Source of the DNA: JAIOQJ01 sp963718635
Lineage (GTDB): Bacteria > Planctomycetota > Planctomycetia > Gemmatales > Gemmataceae
Length of the DNA: 64,000 nucleotides
Direction: 5' to 3'
Assembly (NCBI GenBank): GCA_963718635.1
Contig: OY970367.1
Coordinates: 2,170,001 to 2,234,000, forward strand
In this document: one piece after another, positions 58,411 through 64,000 of the stretch
How positions within the stretch are numbered: position 1 is the first letter of the stretch
How the letters are laid out: every line of letters starts with the position of its first letter
Notes under the pieces: model-generated
Databases searched by the model: none
The model's input: only the letters and a program-made list of their open reading frames with translations
What the model was told of the DNA's origin: nothing
Made by a program: the position numbers and the translations under genes

Positions 58411-58985
58411 CGCTCCCTCTTCACTGCTGCGTTGTGCGGCCGATGACACCCCGATATCATCCGCCACTCACTGGTGTCTCTCTACTCCAATGGTATGCGA
58501 TTTTTCCGGTGCTTGTTGAGTGGTTTCGTACAATCTTGGCCGGAATACCCATGACCTCGGAGTGGAGAATCGGCAAGCGCCAAAGAGTCTTCCTAGTGAG
58601 CCGCCTCAACGCCATGCCCTTTGCTGTTATAGCCGGGTTGTTTTAGCTCTTCGACAGCGCTTGCCACAAAACGACAGCATCGGTGAACGACTGTGTTCGG
58701 TCGTGACGATTCTTCGTTTCTTTGGGGTTGGCAAACAATCTGTAACCGTTGAGCGCCGCTACAAGCCTGAAGCGCCAGCGAAGAGCAAAACTCTTCGCTG
58801 GCGCTTCAGGCTTGAGGACGCGCCAACCCTTGCGCGAGCCTGCAGGGCGAGCGAACACCGAATATTCTTCGCTGGCGCTTCAGGCTTGTGAAGGCTCGTC
58901 GATGAGAAATGCGCTTTCGTTTACTGCTTGCGCACGTTGCCTGCAGAATTGCGAAGCACGGCTCTGCGGGTTGCGTCACTAATCT
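58411..58985. other. Gap with AAGCCTGAAGCGCCAGCG hairpins
   Basis: About 575 bases without a supported gene. A perfect hairpin has 24-base arms (58,762-58,785 and 58,791-58,814; CAAGCCTGAAGCGCC.../...GGCGCTTCAGGCTTG) and a loop of CAAAA. A further half-copy (TTCTTCGCTGGCGCTTCAGG) is at 58,864-58,888. Confidence 0.8.
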
Positions 58986-60380
58986 TCATTTGGGCGGATG
59001 GCCGCGTCCTGCCTCAGGCAGCGTTAGAAATCCCCAGCGCAGCGCTTGATCCTGTGTGTAATTTTTACCGACCGTCAAAGCCGTGACCGCTTTCGCCATT
59101 TCGTAGCCGAGATAGAATGCGTGCGCCACATCGAGTTTCGGGTCATTACGACTCATTTCTTCAAAGAGTGCAAAGGGGTCCGTCCCATGAATGTAGATAG
59201 CACCGTTGATGACGTGGATTTCGCCGCGCTCTAAGAATAATCGATAGTTGCGATCGGTGATATGGCTCGCCAGTTCCAGCAGGCCTTCCGCGCCGACTTC
59301 GTACAATTTTGGATCGCGTAAGAGAAGCAATTCTGGCTCAAGATGTTTTGGCAGCACCTTCGAGCGGACGGCATGATAGACCAGTCTCCGGGCCAGATCG
59401 AATTCTTTCACGGCGGTACGGCACCATCCGATTACCTCCGTCGTCAAAACGCTGCGGACTCCGAGTTCCTGACAGAAGCCAGCTAGCAGAACATTGATCC
59501 CCGCGGAATCGACGTCGGTCAATTCCGTTAAATTGCCCACTCCCATCATTATTTCCGCGTCCGGGTAACGCCGGCGCGTTTCCAGATACCTTCCAAGCGA
59601 GGCAGCGAAGCCAAAGCCGATCGGCTCGATCACCGGGTCGATCCGGAAGCGCATGCGTGCCTTGGCTAAAGCTTCGGTCGTGCGATGGAGGCTATCGAGA
59701 TCGCTAGGCGTATCCGGTATCGCGACGACTTCGATATCGCCATACGACTCCGGCCACCGTAAAGCCTGTTGGATATTTGATCCATTGACGCTCAAAACCA
59801 ATTCCGCGCCGGCAGCCAAGGCCAGGCGCACTTCTACTTCATTGAAGCTATCAACGGATACGCGAAGGCCTTGATCGCGCAACCGTTTGACGGCGTCGCC
59901 TACCCCCACCCAGGGTGGGCCGGGATCGCAGCCGATGTCGATGATGTCGGCGCCGCTCTTCTGATAGCCCAAGGCAAGCGCGTCGAACTGGGAGGCATTC
60001 AATTGAGCGGCATGGTTGATCTCAGCCAGTATCTCGATGTCGTAATGGCCGTAATCCGGTGGCCGGCCCTGCTTTTTGCCGAAGTGTTCCGGAAGATCGC
60101 GCATGTCTTTCGGGCCCCGTTCGACCGTGATATGCGAAGCAACCCGCAAACTCGAAAGATCTCCGCGACAATAACCTGGAAGGATAATGCGTTCACAATT
60201 TTCGGGGATGATCAAATGCCTTGCGACCCAATCAACCGTCAGCAAAGCCGCAACCGTAATGGGCATGACGGCGACTTCCGCCTCAAAATGGGCTTCCGCA
60301 GCCAATTCGGTCAACATACGTCTCAACGCCGGTTCCGCGAGTTTTCCGGTTACGAATAAGATTCGGGGGGGTTGAGACAT
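58986..60380 (-). CDS. DHPS-like protein of C1 metabolism (DUF6513)
   Basis: A protein of 464 residues. The N-terminal DUF6513 domain starts PPRILFVTGKLAEPALRRML, TELAAEAHFEAEVAVMPITV and has DWVARHLIIPENCERIILPG. The C-terminal part is a dihydropteroate synthase-like TIM barrel: SGADIIDIGCDPGPPWVGVG, LRVSVDSFNEVEVRLALAAG and AELVLSVNG. RFRIDPVIEPIGFGFAASLG and PDAEIMMGVGNLTELTDVDS follow. Relatives are linked with tetrahydromethanopterin-dependent C1 transfer genes in planctomycetes and methylotrophs. The exact reaction is not established. A start MSQPPRILFV is clear. Divided from secA by a hairpin. Confidence 0.9.
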   Translation of the reverse strand: MSQPPRILFVTGKLAEPALRRMLTELAAEAHFEAEVAVMPITVAALLTVDWVARHLIIPENCERIILPGYCRGDLSSLRVASHITVERGPKDMRDLPEHFGKKQGRPPDYGHYDIEILAEINHAAQLNASQFDALALGYQKSGADIIDIGCDPGPPWVGVGDAVKRLRDQGLRVSVDSFNEVEVRLALAAGAELVLSVNGSNIQQALRWPESYGDIEVVAIPDTPSDLDSLHRTTEALAKARMRFRIDPVIEPIGFGFAASLGRYLETRRRYPDAEIMMGVGNLTELTDVDSAGINVLLAGFCQELGVRSVLTTEVIGWCRTAVKEFDLARRLVYHAVRSKVLPKHLEPELLLLRDPKLYEVGAEGLLELASHITDRNYRLFLERGEIHVINGAIYIHGTDPFALFEEMSRNDPKLDVAHAFYLGYEMAKAVTALTVGKNYTQDQALRWGFLTLPEAGRGHPPK

Positions 60381-60440
60381 GAATCAGCACCGGCGACGCC
60401 TTCGGGTCGGTCCTATGCAAATTTATCCATAGCGTGTGAT

Positions 60441-60527
60441 GTTAGCCGCGACGCGGAGGCTTTGCGCAGCGGAGCGCTTTCTTCAGGCAAGCGCTCCGCT
60501 GCGCAAAGCCTCCGCGTCGCGGCTAAC
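60441..60527. repeat. GTTAGCCGCGACG hairpin repeat, second perfect copy
   Basis: 39-base arms (60,441-60,479 and 60,489-60,527), loop TCTTCAGGC. Compared with 17,822-17,908, one arm base changed A to G and its partner T to C, keeping the pair. Confidence 0.92.
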
Positions 60528-60558
60528 CAACTCTTTGAATCGTGTAAAAAATGCCTCT

Positions 60559-62652
60559 TCAATCCACAAAGGGATCAGCGCCAATATCGCCTAACTGTTC
60601 CGTCCGTTGCCGGTGGTAGAACATCATGTCGAGCCGTTGGCGGTAATGTTTCTTCTCGGTCAGTCGTTGCGCTTTGCGGAAAAGAGGACGATAGACAATC
60701 CAATCGGCGAGCTTCCCGGCGCGGCCGATGGCTTCCAACTTTTCCTGAGCTTCCACGCCGAGCGCTTCGAGAATTTTGTCTTCCAGCGAAACGAAGAACT
60801 GACCGCTGCCCGGGTCGCCCTGTCTCCCGGCACGACCGAGCAATTGCCGATCAATGCGCAAGGTTTCATGGCGTTCGGTGCCGATGACATGAAGCCCTCC
60901 CGCTTGCACAACCAGATCGTGCTGCTGCTGCCAATGCGATTGGAGCATATTAATGAACTGCTGCTTATCCTCTTCTTTAAGGTTTGAGGCGTCTCGCGTT
61001 CCCTCTAATTCCTTGGAGATGTTCCCTCCGAGGATAATGTCCGTACCGCGACCGGCCATATTAGTGGCGACGGTTACGGCGCCCAGTCTGCCTGCCTGCG
61101 CAACGATGTCGGCTTCCTGATCGTTATGCTTGGCATTGAGAACTTGATGCTTCACGCCGGCCGTCTTCAGCCGCGAAGAGATCGCTTCCGATTTTTCGAC
61201 CGAGCGCGTGCCGATCAAGACGGGCCTACCTTTCGCTTGCATCTCGGCAACCTGCTTCACGATGGCATCGAATTTGGCGTCTTCCGTCGGATAGACGGCA
61301 TCGGGAAATTGCTGCCGGATGACAGGTCTATTGGTGGGGACAGCCACTACCCAGCGGCGGTAAACCCGGCGCAACTCGCGAAAGTTTTGGACGAGCGTGC
61401 CGCTCATGCCGCTGAGGTGATCGTACTGGCGAAAATAACTCTGAAAGGTCACCTGGGCCGCATGATCGGCGGCCAGATGGATCGGGACGCCTTCTTTGGC
61501 TTCAACCGCCTGGTGCAACCCTTCGCGCCAATGCCGGTCAGGCATCGGCCGGCCGGTGCTCTCATCGACGATGACGATCTTCTCTTTCAAAATGATGTAA
61601 TGATGATCGAGCACGAACCGGCGATGAGCGTGCAAAGCCCGTTCAACTGAATCAAAGAGCTTATCCATCGCCTGCGAGTGCGGCCCGACTGGCGGATTGG
61701 AATAGCGGGCATGCTGCTTGCCTTCTTCAGTCAATTCGATCTTATCTTTCTTCGCATCGTATTTGAAGTCGCCGCTTTGCAGTTCCTTTGCTACGCTGTC
61801 CGCCCAATGATACATCACCGATTCGTCTTTCGAGGCCATGCGGGTTGGAGCGCTGATGATGAGCGGCGTTCGGGCTTCGTCGACAAAGATGCTATCGACC
61901 TCATCGAGCAACGCGCAGAAGTGCCCGCGTTGCACGCGCTGATCGTTTCGCGCTGGCAGGGCGCCTTTCGTCCAGGCAGTCCAAAAAGGCGTCTGCGAAA
62001 CTTGCCCGCCGACTTTCTTCAGGCGATCGCGTAGAAAATCAAAGCCGAACTCAGAAGCGGTGCCATAGGTAATGTCGCGTTGATAGGCCTCGGCGCGGGC
62101 GGCATCCTCCATCTTCATCTGCAACACGCCGACGGTTAAGCCAAGCAGGTTGTAGACCGGGCTGAGCAGTTCCGCATCGCGCTTGGCGAGATAGTCGTTG
62201 ACAGTGGCGACATGAACGCCCTTGCCGGCCAAGGCATAAAGAAAGGCCGGGAACGTGGCGGTCAACGTCTTGCCTTCCCCGGTTGCCAATTCGACCAAGG
62301 CCCCTTTGAACATGGCCACGCCGGCGGCCAATTGGACGTCAAAGGGTCGCATTTTCAGCGCGCGCTGCACGGCAACGGAACAGAGTCCAAAGCCTTCAGC
62401 CACAAAGGCCGTGGTGCTATCGCCGGCGCGAGCTCGGCCGCGCAGGCTATCAGCACGCTGGCGCATTTCGGCATCGGGCAAATCCTGAAACAGTTGCTCG
62501 AAATGCCGAATGCGCGGAATGAGCAACGAAGCCCTTGACAGACGGCGTTGCCACGGCAGCCCAACTTTCGCCAACAGCCGTTGATTGAACGGGGACCCAA
62601 GCCGACTGGAGTCGGTAGAAGACGATCGCGGTGGTGCAGTTACGGTATCCAA
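60559..62652 (-). CDS. secA: Short SecA-type translocase ATPase
   Basis: 697 residues from TTG 62,652, chosen because GGAGG lies 7 bases upstream (an ATG at 62,757 would add 35 residues of repeat-like sequence). NBD1: MRPFDVQLAAGVAMFKGALV, ATGEGKTLTATFPAFLYALA (Walker A), VATVNDYLAKRDAEL and TYGTASEFGFDFLRDRL, then LLDEVDSIFVDEARTPLIIS (Walker B). The preprotein cross-linking region has IVDESTGRPMPDRHWREGLH and QAVEAKEGVPI. NBD2: PVLIGTRSVEKSEAISSRLK, TNMAGRGTDIILGG and ERHETLRIDRQLLGRAGRQGD. It ends at AQRLTEKKHYRQRLDMMFYH, at the start of the helical scaffold, so the wing and C-terminal zinc linker are missing. Probably a second, specialised SecA. Confidence 0.88.
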   Translation of the reverse strand: MDTVTAPPRSSSTDSSRLGSPFNQRLLAKVGLPWQRRLSRASLLIPRIRHFEQLFQDLPDAEMRQRADSLRGRARAGDSTTAFVAEGFGLCSVAVQRALKMRPFDVQLAAGVAMFKGALVELATGEGKTLTATFPAFLYALAGKGVHVATVNDYLAKRDAELLSPVYNLLGLTVGVLQMKMEDAARAEAYQRDITYGTASEFGFDFLRDRLKKVGGQVSQTPFWTAWTKGALPARNDQRVQRGHFCALLDEVDSIFVDEARTPLIISAPTRMASKDESVMYHWADSVAKELQSGDFKYDAKKDKIELTEEGKQHARYSNPPVGPHSQAMDKLFDSVERALHAHRRFVLDHHYIILKEKIVIVDESTGRPMPDRHWREGLHQAVEAKEGVPIHLAADHAAQVTFQSYFRQYDHLSGMSGTLVQNFRELRRVYRRWVVAVPTNRPVIRQQFPDAVYPTEDAKFDAIVKQVAEMQAKGRPVLIGTRSVEKSEAISSRLKTAGVKHQVLNAKHNDQEADIVAQAGRLGAVTVATNMAGRGTDIILGGNISKELEGTRDASNLKEEDKQQFINMLQSHWQQQHDLVVQAGGLHVIGTERHETLRIDRQLLGRAGRQGDPGSGQFFVSLEDKILEALGVEAQEKLEAIGRAGKLADWIVYRPLFRKAQRLTEKKHYRQRLDMMFYHRQRTEQLGDIGADPFVD

Positions 62653-62895
62653 AAGCGGGCCTCCTCTACTGCCTAGTATATAGGCCAAGGAGCACACGTT
62701 CGTCGCCAGATACGGTTCGGTTCTTGGGCTCGCCGCCCCCCCCTCGCCGGGGTGCATTGCACGTTCGTCACCAGATCCCGTCCGGTTCTTAGGCTCGCCG
62801 CCACCCTGCTCGCCTCCTCAGCCCGGAGCGATAGCAGAGAAGGAAGCCCCTTTCCAAGCCTTTCCGAAACCCATAGACAGAATGATGCGCATTGC

Positions 62896-62969
<74 letters not shown>

Positions 62970-63050
62970 TCTCACCTATTTGTACAGTGCTTGCCATTCG
63001 TTGACATTCCTTGCTTTTCCCGTGATTCCGTCAATTCTGGTCTAACGCCG

Positions 63051-63419
63051 TCAGCTACAGGCTGCGCCGGATTGTGCGCCGCCTCGGTTCCAAGTTGCAG
63101 CTTTGCTGAAGTCGGCATCGGTCACTTGCAGATAGGGTCTCGCGGCAATTGGTGCGCTGTTGCCGATCCAGTTGCAAACAACGTGCGTTGGATGTTCTTT
63201 TATTAGCTCCGTTTCGCGGCTCGAACGCATATTTTGAAATGGTTTGGCCCACGGTAACAAACCGGCCCAGTAAATAATCCTCTCGAATGTGGTTCTTAAA
63301 TTCGTCTCGTGACTCCGGCTACGTTGAATGACATAAATGTCCCCTTCGACCGTGGCTTTCGAGGCTACTTCAAGGTAGGGCCGCAGTTCTGGGAAGATTG
63401 GAACAATCCGACGACGCAA
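63051..63419 (-). pseudogene. Truncated tyrosine integrase
   Basis: Only the C-terminal 122 residues of the planctomycete integrase type of 50,692: RRRIVPIFPELRPYLEVASK, SRSHETNLRTTFERIIYWAG, KPFQNMRSSRETELIKEHPT, HVVCNWIGNSAPIAARPYLQ and VTDADF. Arg II and Tyr are kept, while the His-containing IGHS is IGNS and KHYLQV is RPYLQV. The N-terminal two thirds are missing. It points at the 3' end of tRNA-Arg 81 bases away, as expected for a decayed element in that tRNA. Confidence 0.8.
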
Positions 63420-63482
63420 AAACCGAGTGACACTTGCAATCGGAGAAAAGGAGGTTGAAAGAGTCTCATGGCGCCCGCGGAA

Positions 63483-64000
63483 TCAGGGCTTGGGACTTTT
63501 CAGAAAAGCCTCGAGTTCGACGTGATTGACAGTGAATAGTCGCGGCATTCGACGGAGCACGGCCTCGTCTCGTTTGGGCTGATAGTCGCAATAGAGGACC
63601 TCTACGGGTAGTTTTGAAAGTGGCTCGAGACTTTCGACAGCGCATCCGAGACAATTGAACGTGTCCAACCTCGTCATCTTGCGGAGCGGTGTCAGGTCTC
63701 GGACCGCCGACCGCGAAACGGTCAGATACTTTAGACTGGTCGGCAGCCCATCGACCGAGTCGATTTTGGTTTCACCCGCTTCCAACTGCAAGAGCCCGCG
63801 CATCCCTTTGACCACCTCGAAATTCTGCAGGTTTGGATTGCCGTGAAGAAAAAGCACACCTAGGCCGAGACCGGCCAACGGCGAAATGTCCGTTAGCTTG
63901 CCCTTGCCCATCTGCTCGCGTCCGACAGCGTAAAAAGTCTTCAATTCACGGAACGCTGACACCGGCCGTATGTCGGCGACTTCATCGGTAAAAATGTAAA
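63483..64000 (-). CDS. LRR-like C-terminal domain, cut by the right edge
   Basis: An open frame from the edge reads YIFTDEVADIRPVSAFRELK. It continues with leucine-rich units of the type LTDISPLAGLGLGVLFLHGN, SVDGLPTSLKYLTVSRSAVR, DLTPLRKMTRLDTFNCLGCA and VESLEPLSKLPVEVLYCDYQ. It ends PKRDEAVLRRMPRLFTVNHV, ELEAFLKSPKP. The last block is the typical end of LRR tails on Gemmataceae Ser/Thr kinases ('xFKPxRDxxILRSIxxLExIN'). The N-terminus, possibly a kinase, lies beyond base 64,000. Confidence 0.7.
   Translation of the reverse strand, partial: YIFTDEVADIRPVSAFRELKTFYAVGREQMGKGKLTDISPLAGLGLGVLFLHGNPNLQNFEVVKGMRGLLQLEAGETKIDSVDGLPTSLKYLTVSRSAVRDLTPLRKMTRLDTFNCLGCAVESLEPLSKLPVEVLYCDYQPKRDEAVLRRMPRLFTVNHVELEAFLKSPKP

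Overview
The window comes from a member of the Planctomycetota, most likely Gemmatales-like. The evidence is family-level: a PSCyt1-DUF1549-DUF1553 cytochrome-type secreted protein, a Ser/Thr kinase with the N-terminal module common in Gemmataceae, two secreted DUF1573 proteins, tandem Uma2 endonuclease-fold genes, a PEP-CTERM autotransporter-repeat protein, a DHPS-like protein of C1 metabolism, and many palindromic intergenic repeats. Species cannot be named from the sequence alone.

Layout. 1-9.3 kb is housekeeping: exonuclease III, hemL, cysC, pyrD, and small secreted or unknown proteins, with a repeat-rich gap at 1.4-2.6 kb. 9.4-12.6 kb holds four Uma2 genes, three of them near-identical tandem copies. 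12.8-21.5 kb holds the PSCyt1/DUF1549 protein, a protein kinase, DUF1802, PolX and a PseG/SpsG-like glycosyl hydrolase or transferase. 22-23 kb holds parB with a parS-like palindrome just upstream. 23.6-31 kb encodes a 1.4-kDa-residue-scale (about 1,437 aa) autotransporter-repeat/PEP-CTERM surface protein and a large secreted protein of unknown role.

30,997-51,963 is an integrative element inserted in the 3' end of a tRNA-Gln(UUG) gene and bounded by identical 22-bp direct repeats. Its right part is a mobility/replication module: HTH protein, AEP primase plus DUF3987 helicase-like protein, small DNA-binding proteins, serine recombinase and tyrosine integrase. Its middle is a co-directional defence operon: PLD-like/SNF2 helicase, DUF4391, type III Mod, RhuM, type III Res and a small unknown protein. 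No capsid, tail or conjugation genes are seen. The integrase gene runs into the attachment core. In the excised circle the same frame would continue for 64 more codons that now lie alone at the left end.

52-64 kb returns to the chromosome: Rex, two DUF1573 proteins, a SWIM zinc-finger protein, tRNA-Leu(GAG), an EamA transporter, a DUF6513/DHPS-like protein, a short SecA, tRNA-Arg(UCG) followed by a truncated integrase of the same family, and an LRR-type fragment at the right edge.

Many genes carry one or more frameshifts (xthA twice, res three times, hemL, rex, the SNF2 helicase and others). Essential genes are affected and both flanking frames remain conserved, so assembly indels are the likelier cause, but true decay cannot be excluded. 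Coordinates for such genes span all frames.
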